A DNA stretch of 54,175 nt from an uncultured Lachnospiraceae bacterium (GTDB lineage Bacteria > Bacillota > Clostridia > Lachnospirales > Lachnospiraceae): assembly GCA_944381745.1 (NCBI GenBank), contig CALWMI010000088.1:1-54175 (forward strand), in the 5' to 3' direction. A program made the translations under genes and the position numbers. Under the pieces are notes generated by a model. The model saw only the letters and a program-made list of their open reading frames with translations. It made no database searches and was not told the DNA's origin. This document shows positions 34,055-42,692 of this stretch, in pieces. Numbering within the stretch: the stretch's first letter is position 1; every line of letters begins with the position of its first letter.

Positions 34055-34273
34055 CTAAATGAAAATCTCGCAGTCGTCCTCAACCTTCTTGCAGTTCCTC
34101 CGCACCTCCTGCATGACTTTCTTCGGCTCCTGCCCCTCCTCAAATTCCACGATCATCTTGAGCGTCATAAAATTGACCACGGCGTCCTTCACGCCCTGGG
34201 TCCGGCGGGCAGCCTCCTCCATCTTGTTCGCACAGTTCGCGCAGTCCACATCGATCTTGTAGGTCTTTTTCAC
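34055..34273 (-). CDS. Stand-alone heavy-metal-associated (HMA) domain protein
   Basis: This 72-residue protein has the ferredoxin-like HMA fold pattern with Cys11 and Cys14 in VDCANCANKMEEAA, then GVKDAVVNFMTLKMIVEF. It resembles the N-terminal metal domain normally fused to P-type ATPases, here as a separate chaperone-like gene just before the pump. It starts at GTG 34273, preceded by AAGGAG at 8-nt spacing. Confidence 0.9.
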   Translation of the reverse strand: MKKTYKIDVDCANCANKMEEAARRTQGVKDAVVNFMTLKMIVEFEEGQEPKKVMQEVRRNCKKVEDDCEIFI

Positions 34274-34343
34274 AGCAAAAACTCCTTCCTTCCGCAGATT
34301 CTGTCTGCTCTCTGTCTATCCGGTGTTCTCTTGTCTCTTTTAT

Positions 34344-34373
34344 TCAACAATTAAGCAATCATTTAATTGTTGA
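34344..34373. promoter_or_regulatory. Probable ArsR/SmtB-type operator
   Basis: TCAACAATTAA and TTAATTGTTGA are perfect inverted 11-mers separated by 8 bp. It lies in the divergent region between the HMA/P-type ATPase operon and the arsR-like gene, 71 bp upstream of the HMA start. AT-rich dyads of this type are typical of metal-sensing ArsR/SmtB operators. Confidence 0.75.
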
Positions 34374-34414
34374 TTTCAATATACCCCTTTTTCGTCCTGC
34401 TGTCAATATCCCAC

Positions 34415-34488
34415 GCCCACTTTTTTTATTCTCCTGTAAGCCCACTTTTTGTTATTCTCCTGTAAGCCCACTTTTTGTTATCCTCCGC
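34415..34488. repeat. Three tandem copies of a 25-26 bp unit
   Basis: GCCCACTTTTTGTTATTCTC followed by CTGTAA recurs at 34415 (lacking one base), 34440 and 34466 (diverging at its end). It lies between the operator and the arsR-like gene. No ORF or hairpin explains it. Confidence 0.85.
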
Positions 34489-34660
34489 CCAAGTTTTCTC
34501 GGATGGATCCTCTGCCCGCTTTCTTCTCTGGTTGTAAGCCTCGGTTCTCTGGATTGCCCCCCTGCCCTTCCCCGCCTGCTGCCAGGCGGCAAGATTTCTA
34601 TTCCAAAGCGGCAGCTATGCCATTCCCTTCTCCCCTGTTCCGTGCTAAAATAGAGAAAAC

Positions 34661-34692
34661 GGCAGACAAGACTGGGCCAGTCTCCCTCTGCC
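34661..34692 (+). other. Nested hairpin in the arsR leader
   Basis: GGCAGA/TCTGCC (34661-34666, 34687-34692) encloses ACTGG/CCAGT (34671-34681). A weak TAAAAT (34646-34651) lies upstream as a possible -10. The SD region GGAGCGCTCC before the ATG is itself self-complementary. Between 34489 and 34640 no other feature was recognised. Confidence 0.4.
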
Positions 34693-34714
34693 ATCTCAAA
34701 AAGGAGCGCTCCCC

Positions 34715-35092
34715 ATGCCTGACAAGCAATTGCCCCACAACCATGGGCAGGTCATCGAACAAGCCATCCTGGAACACATGCCCGAAGCAGGCGAATTCCA
34801 GACGGTGTCTGATATTTTCAAGCAACTGTGCGACAGCAGCCGCATCCGCATCTTCTGGCTTCTGTGCCACTGCGAAGAGTGCGTGATCAACCTCTCCGCC
34901 TTCATGGATATGAGCAGCCCTGCCGTATCCCACCATCTGCGGCAGCTGAAGGCCAGCGGACTCATCACCAGCCGCAGGGAGGGCAAGGAGGTATATTACC
35001 GGGCCGCAGACACAAGGGAGGCTGAGCTCCTGCACCACATGATCGAGAAGCTGGTGGAGATCGCCTGCCCTTCTGAACCGCTGGAGCGCTGA
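34715..35092 (+). CDS. ArsR/SmtB family metal-responsive repressor
   Basis: The 125-residue protein has the winged-helix pattern DSSRIRIFWLL...NLSAFMDMSSPAVSHHLRQLKASGLITSRREGKEVYYRAAD. The recognition-helix region carries the cysteine cluster LCHCEEC (Cys51, Cys53, Cys56), the alpha-3 type metal site seen in CadC-like sensors of Cd/Pb/Zn; alpha-5 residues at the end (LLHHMIEKLVEIA) could add His ligands. It is divergent from the HMA/P-type ATPase operon, with a clear inverted-repeat operator in the gap. AGGAGC precedes the ATG. Confidence 0.9.
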   Translation: MPDKQLPHNHGQVIEQAILEHMPEAGEFQTVSDIFKQLCDSSRIRIFWLLCHCEECVINLSAFMDMSSPAVSHHLRQLKASGLITSRREGKEVYYRAADTREAELLHHMIEKLVEIACPSEPLER

Positions 35093-35107
35093 GCGTGCCA
35101 GCGGTTC
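35075..35107 (+). terminator. Stem-loop at the end of the arsR-like gene
   Basis: GAACCGCTGG (35075-35084) pairs perfectly with CCAGCGGTTC (35098-35107), spanning the stop codon (35090-35092). No U-tract follows, so it may be a weak terminator or a stability element. Confidence 0.5.
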
Positions 35108-35252
35108 CAAATGAAAGCTGTGCCGGAGATGATCCTCTGTAGGAGCAATAAACAAATTTCTTATAACCGGGAGCCTGGTATTGCCCTGCATCGGTTCTTC
35201 GAGCATCCTTCCAGTCATCTCATCACTTTTCGGACATCCTTGGCTCCCCGCA

Positions 35253-35299
35253 GGCAGCTCACAGCTCTGCCGTTCGCCGCCTGCTGCCTAGCAAAGGTA
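35253..35299. repeat. Copy C of the intergenic hairpin repeat (partial)
   Basis: GGCAGCTCACAGC and TGCCGTTCGCCG align ungapped with hairpin 1 of the 31884-31981 element (about 26 of 36 positions), followed by CCTAGCAAAGG where copy B has CCCGGCAAATG. It ends just before the mandelate-racemase-family gene stop. Confidence 0.5.
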
Positions 35300-35305
35300 T
35301 ATCTC

Positions 35306-36451
35306 CTACCACTTACAGTACCTTTCCAAAATCTCTTTGTTCACAGTCACTCCAAGCCCTGGGCCGTCCGGGATCTTAATACGTCCGTCTTCCCATTCAA
35401 TACCTCCATGAATAATATCCAGCCGGAACGGGTGCTGTGCATGATCATATTCCAGCATTGGCTCCAACGGACAGATAGAAACCGGCATCGGCGGAATCGT
35501 CGCTATGAGCTGCAGCGCCGCCGCCATGCTGACTCCGCTTCCCCACACATGAGGAAACATCAGCGTATTATAGGCCCCCGCAAGAGCTGCTATTTTTCTC
35601 AGCTCTGTAAATCCACCGGAGCTGCTAATATCTGGCTGGATAATATCCAACGCTCTCTTTTCAAAGAAATCCTTATACCGTATCTTCGTAAATATATTTT
35701 CCCCAGCCGCAATATAATTGCTGCTGATCGCCCGCAGGTAGGCATAGCCCTCCATATCCTCCGGCGGGAGCAACTCCTCCAAGAAAAAAATATCCTTTCC
35801 ATTTAAGGCATTCACCAATTTCTTCGCGCTTCCCAAATCATAGGCTCCATTAAAATCTGCCATCAGCTTTACATTCTTCGGAAGCGTATCTCGCACCGCG
35901 CAGATTGCTTCAATATCTTCCGGCACGCCAAAGCCAGCCTTCATTTTCATCGCTTGGAATCCATTCCTTAAATGCCCCTGCGCCTCTTCCACCAGAGCTT
36001 CTGGATAAGAAAGCCCATTCTTCCTGTGAAAGCCTGTCGCATACGGCATAACCGTCTTTCGATAGGCTCCGCCAAGCAAATTATATACTGGTTGGCCTGT
36101 CGCTTTTCCTATAATATCCCACAGCGCAATATCGATACCGCTCAGGGCATTTACCGCTATCCCGCCCTGCCCATAAGGTCTTGAACGGTTATACAGCGTC
36201 TCCCATATCACATCCCTGTCATAAGGATTCCGGCCTATAATCAGGGGTGCGTAGCCATACTTTATCATCGCCGCAGATGCCTCTACTGGCTGCTGTCCGT
36301 GACATAGAGACTCTCCATAACCCACAAGTCCTTCATCCGTAACGATTTCCACAATGACAGACGCCCTCTTATCCACATATCCCATAGAATAATAAAATTC
36401 CTGTACAATCGGCGTCTCTATCGGATAAACATTTACTGCCGAAATTCTCAT
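35306..36451 (-). CDS. Mandelate racemase/muconate-lactonizing family enzyme, probable sugar-acid dehydratase
   Basis: This enolase-superfamily protein of 381 residues has the catalytic KxK (Lys169, Lys171 in MKMKAG), metal ligands Asp199 with Asn201 (ADFNG), Glu225 (LEELLPP) and Glu251 (AAGEN), then Asp274 (QPDISSSGG) and His301 (FPHVWGSG). The Lys plus His-Asp dyad is that of the mandelate racemase subgroup, which mostly dehydrates aldonic/aldaric acids or epimerises them. It is the last gene of the operon and overlaps the DapA-family gene by 4 bp, so it should act on the same pathway. The substrate is unknown. Confidence 0.9.
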   Translation of the reverse strand: MRISAVNVYPIETPIVQEFYYSMGYVDKRASVIVEIVTDEGLVGYGESLCHGQQPVEASAAMIKYGYAPLIIGRNPYDRDVIWETLYNRSRPYGQGGIAVNALSGIDIALWDIIGKATGQPVYNLLGGAYRKTVMPYATGFHRKNGLSYPEALVEEAQGHLRNGFQAMKMKAGFGVPEDIEAICAVRDTLPKNVKLMADFNGAYDLGSAKKLVNALNGKDIFFLEELLPPEDMEGYAYLRAISSNYIAAGENIFTKIRYKDFFEKRALDIIQPDISSSGGFTELRKIAALAGAYNTLMFPHVWGSGVSMAAALQLIATIPPMPVSICPLEPMLEYDHAQHPFRLDIIHGGIEWEDGRIKIPDGPGLGVTVNKEILERYCKW

Positions 36452-37371
36452 ATCCTATCTTCTCCTATATACAGTGCCATATGCTCTCTTCTGCAAACTT
36501 CCTGAAGCTGTGTCTCCAGCAGCTTTCTTTCCTCGCTTGAAATATCCCGTTGCGGGAGCCGCATGCCGCCAACCGGTAATCCCCTTATCTCCAATGCGCT
36601 TTTAAAGTAAGACATATTTTCGCCATTGTGCAGAATATCTCCAATCTCTGCAGCAAGCCTCTGCCAGCGCTCCATCTCCTTCAAATTGTGCTCTTGATAC
36701 GCCCGATAAACTCCCACATAGGGCTCAGGGAACACACCAGCACAGCCGGATACCGTTCCGCTGCATCCCATCACCAGAAGGCTGGCAAATATCTTGTCCA
36801 TCCCATGCAGCACTTCAAATTGCCCATCCTGCACCTTCAGGTACTCTAACGTCCTCCCCATATCTCCAAAGCTATATTTGATTCCAACCACATTCCCGCA
36901 CATTTTCGCCACCTGCCGGCATACATCTGCCGGCAAATCATTCCCAGAGCACTGCGGGATATTATATAAATACATAGGAAATTCTCCCACTGCCTCTGCC
37001 ACATCACAGAAATATCCTATCAGTTCCTCCCTGGTAATTTTAAAAAACTGCGGCGTCACCACACCGATGCCGTCTGCCCCCGCAGATTTGGCGTGTCTAG
37101 CCAATTCCACCGTCTCTTTTGTAGTAGCGGCTCCCACGTGTGCATAGACCGGTATCCGTCCATGGTTTTGTTCCAAAACCCCTTCCAATATCCGCTTCCG
37201 TTCCTCTGTCTGCAGGTGAAGCATCTCGCCCGTCGTCCCGCATGGATAAAGCCCATCCACACCTTTCCCTATCAAAAATTCTGTCAACCGCTTTACTGCT
37301 TGTATATCAACGTCCCCGCTGCTTGTATATGGGGTAACCATTGCCACTGTCACGCCCTTAAGTTTTCTCAT
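36448..37371 (-). CDS. Dihydrodipicolinate synthase/N-acetylneuraminate lyase family aldolase
   Basis: The 307-residue TIM-barrel protein has the Schiff-base Lys165 in VVGIKYS, the catalytic Tyr136 in YLYNIPQ, and LYPCGTTGEMLHL, the substrate-binding loop of the DapA/NanA superfamily. Placed next to an MR-family dehydratase and a sugar ABC transporter, it is more likely a 2-keto-3-deoxy sugar-acid aldolase than a lysine-biosynthesis DapA. It follows the binding-protein gene across a strong hairpin, so it is probably expressed less than the transporter. Confidence 0.88.
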   Translation of the reverse strand: MRKLKGVTVAMVTPYTSSGDVDIQAVKRLTEFLIGKGVDGLYPCGTTGEMLHLQTEERKRILEGVLEQNHGRIPVYAHVGAATTKETVELARHAKSAGADGIGVVTPQFFKITREELIGYFCDVAEAVGEFPMYLYNIPQCSGNDLPADVCRQVAKMCGNVVGIKYSFGDMGRTLEYLKVQDGQFEVLHGMDKIFASLLVMGCSGTVSGCAGVFPEPYVGVYRAYQEHNLKEMERWQRLAAEIGDILHNGENMSYFKSALEIRGLPVGGMRLPQRDISSEERKLLETQLQEVCRREHMALYIGEDRI

Positions 37372-37390
37372 ATTTCTTCTCGTCCCCCTT

Positions 37391-37430
37391 TAGAAAAAGA
37401 GTGCAAAGGGATAGTCCCTGCACTCTTTTT
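37391..37430 (-). terminator. Partial terminator between the binding protein and the aldolase genes
   Basis: GAGTGCA-AA-GGGA-TAG-TCCC-TGCACTC (37399-37425) forms an 11-bp stem in two parts, flanked by AAAAA and TTTTT on both sides so it can act on either strand. It lies inside the operon, 20 bp before the aldolase ATG, as expected of an attenuator that lowers downstream expression. Confidence 0.7.
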
Positions 37431-37470
37431 CTGGCTTCTTGTGCTTTTATGCCTCTACATCGCCAAAGTA

Positions 37471-38496
37471 TTAGATTCCCTGATCGTAGTACTCCTCAAC
37501 ATTCTCTGCCGTTACCAGCGGAACATCTACCAGGTACTGCTTCTCAACAGTCTCGCCGTTCAGGATCTGCTCAATGACCTCTACCGCCTGTGTAGAACCT
37601 GTCGGATAGAACGCGGTTCCATTGATGGTGCCTTTCTTAATCTCGTCCATAACCTCTGTCGTTCCGTCAGCGCCATAGATAACCACATCCTCAATTCCTG
37701 CAGCCTGCAGAGCTGTCATCGCGCCCATTGCCATAGCATCGTTGTGGCTGTAGATCGCGTCTACCGTCTGCCCTGTCTGGAGGAAGTCCTCGATGATCGT
37801 CATAGCCTTAGCCCTGTCATAATCTCCAGATGTATCCTGGATCAGAGTAAGGTTCGGATACTTCTCTGCAATTCTGTCTACCAGGCCCTCATGACGGTCA
37901 ATTGTCGCGGAAGCTCCCAGTGTTCCCTGCAGCTCGATGATATTGCCGCCCTCTTCGCCCAGATCTGCTGCGATCGCATCTGCTACGATCTCGCCGATCA
38001 TACGGTTGTCACCGCCTACGAAGGTTGTGTAATCGTCGCTGTCGATTGTTCTGTCAAGCAGGACAAGCGGAATGCCTGCTTCCATAACTGCCGCTGCCGC
38101 CGTCGTCAACGCGTCTGCCGTGATGGGGCTCATCACAATAACATCTACATCCTGTGTAATCAAATCCTCCACATCGGATGTCTGCTTCGCAGCGTCATTG
38201 TTGCCGTCACATACAACGACTTCCCAATTCAGTCCCTTATCCTCAATTGCCTTCTCAAACTCTTCCACTGCCGCCACACGGTAAGGATGGTTCATCCTGG
38301 ACTGCGCAAAACCAATCACAACGGTGTCATCTCCAGCCTCTGCGGTGTCCTCAGCTCCTTCGTCAGCAGCCTCCTCTGCGGCGTCATCAGCAGCCTCCTC
38401 TGCGGGCTCCTCTGCCGTCGGGTCATCCATGCTGCAGGCGGTCATGCCCATTACCATTACAGCACACAGTAAGATGGATAAAAGTCTTTTTTTCAT
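37471..38496 (-). CDS. Sugar ABC transporter substrate-binding lipoprotein, RbsB-like
   Basis: A 341-residue pentapeptide-type lipoprotein: signal peptide ending MGMTAC (lipidated Cys21), an acidic Glu/Ala/Asp linker (residues 22-57), then a periplasmic-binding-protein type I fold (VIGFAQSRMNHPYRVAAVEEFEKA, DVIVMSPITADAL, VLLDRTIDSD, YSHNDAMAMGA, GTINGTAFYPTGSTQ). In Gram-positive cells it is anchored outside the membrane and feeds the permease encoded upstream. Its place downstream of the permease and ATPase, before an attenuator hairpin, differs from the usual order. Confidence 0.92.
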   Translation of the reverse strand: MKKRLLSILLCAVMVMGMTACSMDDPTAEEPAEEAADDAAEEAADEGAEDTAEAGDDTVVIGFAQSRMNHPYRVAAVEEFEKAIEDKGLNWEVVVCDGNNDAAKQTSDVEDLITQDVDVIVMSPITADALTTAAAAVMEAGIPLVLLDRTIDSDDYTTFVGGDNRMIGEIVADAIAADLGEEGGNIIELQGTLGASATIDRHEGLVDRIAEKYPNLTLIQDTSGDYDRAKAMTIIEDFLQTGQTVDAIYSHNDAMAMGAMTALQAAGIEDVVIYGADGTTEVMDEIKKGTINGTAFYPTGSTQAVEVIEQILNGETVEKQYLVDVPLVTAENVEEYYDQGI

Positions 38497-38522
38497 TTGC
38501 AGGTTCCTCCCTTTTATATAGT

Positions 38523-39476
38523 TTATTTATTTTTCCAAACATCGATGAATACTGCAAGGAAGATTATGAAGCCCTTTGCGATCATCTGTAAGTACGAACT
38601 TACCTGCAGCAAATTCAAGATGTTTGAAATAATCCCGATGATTAGTACTCCGACTACCGTCTTTAGCACGCTGCCCTCGCCGCCAGCCATACTACATCCG
38701 CCAATGACGGTTGCCGCAATTGCATCCGACTGATAGTTATCTCCTGTCAGCGGGTCGCAGGAATACAGCCTCGATGTCAAAACCACTGCTGCCACAGCTG
38801 ACATCAGCCCGGACACCATATAGGCAAAAATACGTATCTTTCTGATATTGATTCCTGAAAGCCGCGATGCCTCCTGGTTACCGCCCACGGCATACACGGA
38901 TCTTCCAATCCTCGTCCGCGTCAACACAAACCAGGCAATAATCACCAGCACCGCAAAGACAACTACCGGCATAGGTATGATCCACATAAAGCCCTGGCCG
39001 ATAAGCTTATAGGCCTCATCCGTCGCAGAAAATGGCTGTCCGTTTGAGATCACGTAGCCAAGTCCCTTTACCATCTGCTGCGAAGCCAGCGTCATAATAA
39101 ATGCCGGAAGCCCCTGATGCACGCCCCAGCCATTTACCACGCCCACCAGCATGCCAAAGGCAAGCCCTGCCAGTATAGCCGGAACCATCCCAAACCTCTC
39201 CATCAGTATCATAACGATCAGTCCTGTGCAGCCCAGCACGTTTCCAACAGACAGGTCGATACATCCGCTGATAATAACAAAGGTCATACCTATCGACAGA
39301 ATTCCGTTGATGGACACCTGACGCAGCACGTTCATGATATTGCTTCCGCTGATAAAAATAGGATTCAGCGCGGTTGCTACAATTATCAGCAAAATCAGAA
39401 CCATTACGATTCCATATTCCGAATAAAGCTGTTTGATATTTTCTGATCCCAAATGTATCTTTTTACTCTTTTCCAT
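38523..39476 (-). CDS. Sugar ABC transporter permease, RbsC-like
   Basis: The 317-residue membrane protein has about ten hydrophobic segments and the family motifs SGCIDLSVGNVLGCTG, the cytoplasmic EAxxxG-type loop (VGGNQEASRLSGINIRKIRIF) and ATVIGGCSMAGGEGSVLKTVVGVLIIGI. This is the ribose/xylose-type permease (BPD_transp_2). It starts 4 bp after the ATPase gene and works with the ATPase and lipoprotein beside it. Confidence 0.95.
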   Translation of the reverse strand: MEKSKKIHLGSENIKQLYSEYGIVMVLILLIIVATALNPIFISGSNIMNVLRQVSINGILSIGMTFVIISGCIDLSVGNVLGCTGLIVMILMERFGMVPAILAGLAFGMLVGVVNGWGVHQGLPAFIMTLASQQMVKGLGYVISNGQPFSATDEAYKLIGQGFMWIIPMPVVVFAVLVIIAWFVLTRTRIGRSVYAVGGNQEASRLSGINIRKIRIFAYMVSGLMSAVAAVVLTSRLYSCDPLTGDNYQSDAIAATVIGGCSMAGGEGSVLKTVVGVLIIGIISNILNLLQVSSYLQMIAKGFIIFLAVFIDVWKNK

Positions 39477-39480
39477 TCTG

Positions 39481-40980
39481 TCAACCCCCTATCGCAAACG
39501 ATATAATTGATTCCTCGTCTGCTTCGTGTGCTAATAATTCTCCGGTGATCTTCCCTTCCCTCATAATAAGGATTCTGTCACTTACTCCCAGCACTTCCGG
39601 AAGCTCGGAGGACACCATAATCACAGCGTTTCCCTGTGCAGCAATATCTACCATCAGCTGATAAATTTCTGCCTTGGCGCCCACATCAATTCCTCTGGTC
39701 GGCTCATCAAAAATGAATACCCGAACATTCGTGTTCATCCATTTCGCCACGACGACCTTCTGCTGGTTTCCGCCGCTCAGCTCCCCCACCTTCTTATTAA
39801 CGTCCGGGGTCCTGATGTTAAAGTTATCTTTATATTTTTCCGCCAGCGCCCTTTCTTTTCTCAGGTTAATAAATCCAGCCTTATTGCATATGCTGTCAAA
39901 ATTTGCCATGGAGATATTATGCGCCACGCTCAAAGGCAGTACTAAGCCCTCGTATCTCCTGTCTTCGGTCGCAAACGCAATCCCGTGACGGATTGCGTCA
40001 GCCGGGCTCTTGATTGACACTTCCTGCCCATCGATATAGACATGTCCCTTAGCCTTAGGCTCTGCCTTGAAAATTGCCCGCATAGTTTCCGTTCTGCCTG
40101 CTCCGACCAATCCAGAGAATCCAAGTATCTCTCCTGCGTGAACCTGAAAGCTGACTCCGTGAACCATCTTCCCATCATCCACATCCTTCACTTCCAGCAC
40201 AACCTTATCAGACGGCGTGTTCGTCTTCCGCGGGTAATAGTTCTTTAACTCACGGCCTACCATTGCCCGAACCAGCGTGTCCTTATTGATATCCCTCAGC
40301 TGAAATTCTCCCGCATTGCATCCGTCCTTCATAACATACACGCGCTCACAGGCTCGAAATAATTCTTCCAGCTTATGGCTGATAAATATGATCGTTATCC
40401 CCTGAGACTGCAGGCGCTTCATCAAATCAAAAAGAATCTCCACCTCTGTGTTTGTCAGGGAACTCGTGGGCTCGTCCATAACAATAATTTTGGAATTCAT
40501 AAAGACCGCACGCGTAATTTCGATCAGCTGACACTGCGCCACGCTCAGGCGTCCTACGGGTACGTTCAGATTAAAGTGAAGCCCCAGGCTCTTATAAAAA
40601 TCCTCCACCTGCTTCTTCATTTCTTTCCACTTTACAACTCCTCCCGGGGCAGTTTCCCACCGCCCCAGAAACAGATTTTCCACTGCTGTAAACTGACGAA
40701 CCAGGGACAGCTCCTGGTAGATAACCCCAACGCCTGCCTTCTGTCCTTCCGCCGGGTTGTGTATATTGACCTTCTTCCCTTCAATATAGATCTCGCCCTC
40801 GTCCATACTGTAGGCGCCGGAAAGTATTTTCATCAATGTGGACTTCCCAGCTCCATTCTCTCCGATAAGAGCGAGGCACTCTCCCTTGTACGCAGTCAGG
40901 GACACGTTCTGAAGCGCCTTTACTCCCGGAAAGCTTTTGCTTACATTCTTTATCTCTAACACGGGAATTGTATTTTCCAT
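39481..40980 (-). CDS. Sugar ABC transporter ATP-binding protein, RbsA-like (two nucleotide-binding domains)
   Basis: About 500 residues hold two fused ABC domains. The first has GENGAGKSTLMK, LSVAQCQLIEI in the signature position and VMDEPTSSL. The second has a degenerate P-loop GLVGAGRTETM, LSGGNQQKVVVAKW and FDEPTRGIDVGAKAEI. This is typical of RbsA/MglA-type sugar importers, where only one site hydrolyses well. The start is ATG 40980, preceded by GGAAGGGGTGAG; an ATG seven codons upstream is possible. It follows the ThDP-enzyme gene by 37 bp. Confidence 0.94.
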   Translation of the reverse strand: MENTIPVLEIKNVSKSFPGVKALQNVSLTAYKGECLALIGENGAGKSTLMKILSGAYSMDEGEIYIEGKKVNIHNPAEGQKAGVGVIYQELSLVRQFTAVENLFLGRWETAPGGVVKWKEMKKQVEDFYKSLGLHFNLNVPVGRLSVAQCQLIEITRAVFMNSKIIVMDEPTSSLTNTEVEILFDLMKRLQSQGITIIFISHKLEELFRACERVYVMKDGCNAGEFQLRDINKDTLVRAMVGRELKNYYPRKTNTPSDKVVLEVKDVDDGKMVHGVSFQVHAGEILGFSGLVGAGRTETMRAIFKAEPKAKGHVYIDGQEVSIKSPADAIRHGIAFATEDRRYEGLVLPLSVAHNISMANFDSICNKAGFINLRKERALAEKYKDNFNIRTPDVNKKVGELSGGNQQKVVVAKWMNTNVRVFIFDEPTRGIDVGAKAEIYQLMVDIAAQGNAVIMVSSELPEVLGVSDRILIMREGKITGELLAHEADEESIISFAIGG

Positions 40981-41017
40981 CCGCTCACCCCTTCCTGGCA
41001 TGTTTTATCTCAAAACA

Positions 41018-42676
41018 TCAAACTGCCTCCGGCCAAACCGTAAAGCTGCCGTCCAATTTCACCTCTACCATATACGGTTTCCCGCTCTCTCTTGCCTGCT
41101 GGAAGGCGGCTGCCAGCTCGCTTGCCTTTTTGACGATACATCCGTCCATGCCCAGAGCTTTCGCCACATCTACATAATCGATATCCGGGAACTCTACACC
41201 TGTATAGCGTCCCTCACCCATCTTAAATAATTCTTCCTGCTTAATATTTCCATAGGCAGAGTCATTTACCAAAAGAATGATAACTGGCAGTCCTTCCCTG
41301 GCAATTGTCTCCAGGTCTCCCAAGGTCATCCCCAGGGAGCCATCGCCAAGCAGCGCTATCACTTCTTTATCCGGGCAAGCCTCCTTGCATCCCAGCGAAG
41401 CGCCCAGAGCAAAGCCCATATTCCCGTAATTGACAGGCTTCATATAATGTACGCCTTTCGGGAACCTGGTAATATGTGTCCAGGCCCCAGGGTTGCCTGC
41501 ATCCACGACAAACACACTGTCCTCTTTTAACAGCTTCTGCAGCTCCATATGCAGTGCCAGCGGCGGAACCGGAGTCGCCTCCGTATCCACAATTGCTCCC
41601 TGCAAAAGTTCCTTCATCCATACAGCTTTCCGCGCAAGGATATCCTGCAGGAAGTCCGCGTCTCCTGTATAATTATCTTTCTTGAGGGCCTCGATAAGCT
41701 TTGCAAGAGAAGCCTTCGCATCGCCGACAACTCCTGCCTTTACAGGATAATGGCGTCCAATATTTTCTGGCACAATATCAAACTGAACTGCATCCTTCAC
41801 TTTAATCGCCCAGCGATTGGTGCTGATGGCTGTCAATGTGCTCCCGATAATCAGGACGCAATCCGCCTCTTCCAGGGCTGCCTTGCTCACTTTGCTGCCA
41901 TGGCGCGAACGCGGGCCAACCAAATTCTCAAAATCACCCTCGATTGCACCGATCGCATTATATGTACAAACAACCGGGGCATTTAAAATCCTGGAAAGCT
42001 CCTTCACTTCATCTGCAGCATGTGCAATTTTCACTCCATTGCCAACCCACAGGCAAAGCTTTTTATTGTTTTCAATCAACTTCTTAGCTGCCTCAATCGC
42101 TGCATCCGATGCAACCGCGCTTGGCATTACACAGTACTCGCTGGGATCCACAGGCTGATAAGCGCCCTTCTGCTCTTCCACCACGTCTCTGTAAAGATCC
42201 ACAACCACCGGACCCGGACGTCCTGTCTTCGCAACACGGTAAGCCTCCCGCATCGCCCACTGCACTGTCGATACATCGCGTACAGGAATATATTTTTTAC
42301 AAATGCTTCCAAACAGCAGCTCGTGATCGCTCTCCTGGGCATCTCCCTTTCCTGCGTCAGGCAAGCGGTTCTGGAATACCAATGCAATCATCGGGCTGGA
42401 ATCCCGGAAAGCTCCGCCAATCCCAGTAATCAGATTCGTTGCGCCAGGCCCTGTGGTTGCAAGGCAGATTCCAGGCTCTCCTGTCAGTCTCCCCCAGCCA
42501 TCTGCGGCACAGGCAGCGCCATTCTCATGTCTCGTATGTACAAAGCGGATATCTGTATCCTGCAGCGGATCTGTCACAAACAACGTCTGCCCGCCCGGCA
42601 CGCCGAAGACAACCTTCGCCCCGAACTCCTCCAATACTTTGACTACTAACTCTCCGCCAGTATATAACTTTTCCAT
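41018..42676 (-). CDS. Thiamine pyrophosphate-dependent enzyme, acetolactate synthase-like fold
   Basis: A 552-residue ThDP enzyme with PYR, central and PP domains. Visible features are the catalytic Glu51 in HTRHENGAACAADG, the GPGATNLITGI segment, and the PP motif GDGSLGM...LLVNDSAYGN that binds Mg-ThDP. It lacks the specific features of biosynthetic acetolactate synthase, and the neighbours are a CoA-dependent hydratase and a family III CoA-transferase, so it may be a CoA-thioester lyase of the 2-hydroxyacyl-CoA type or a diketone hydrolase. AGGAGGACA precedes the ATG. It is the second gene of the operon. The reaction is not determined. Confidence 0.8.
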   Translation of the reverse strand: MEKLYTGGELVVKVLEEFGAKVVFGVPGGQTLFVTDPLQDTDIRFVHTRHENGAACAADGWGRLTGEPGICLATTGPGATNLITGIGGAFRDSSPMIALVFQNRLPDAGKGDAQESDHELLFGSICKKYIPVRDVSTVQWAMREAYRVAKTGRPGPVVVDLYRDVVEEQKGAYQPVDPSEYCVMPSAVASDAAIEAAKKLIENNKKLCLWVGNGVKIAHAADEVKELSRILNAPVVCTYNAIGAIEGDFENLVGPRSRHGSKVSKAALEEADCVLIIGSTLTAISTNRWAIKVKDAVQFDIVPENIGRHYPVKAGVVGDAKASLAKLIEALKKDNYTGDADFLQDILARKAVWMKELLQGAIVDTEATPVPPLALHMELQKLLKEDSVFVVDAGNPGAWTHITRFPKGVHYMKPVNYGNMGFALGASLGCKEACPDKEVIALLGDGSLGMTLGDLETIAREGLPVIILLVNDSAYGNIKQEELFKMGEGRYTGVEFPDIDYVDVAKALGMDGCIVKKASELAAAFQQARESGKPYMVEVKLDGSFTVWPEAV

Positions 42677-42692
42677 TCTAATTTTGTCCTCC

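Noticed and set aside
34415-34488. Small CRISPR array
   Set aside because: Copies are adjacent, without spacers of distinct sequence.
36448-37371. Lysine-biosynthetic DapA
   Set aside because: Catalytic residues are shared across the superfamily, but no lysine genes are near and the operon is catabolic.
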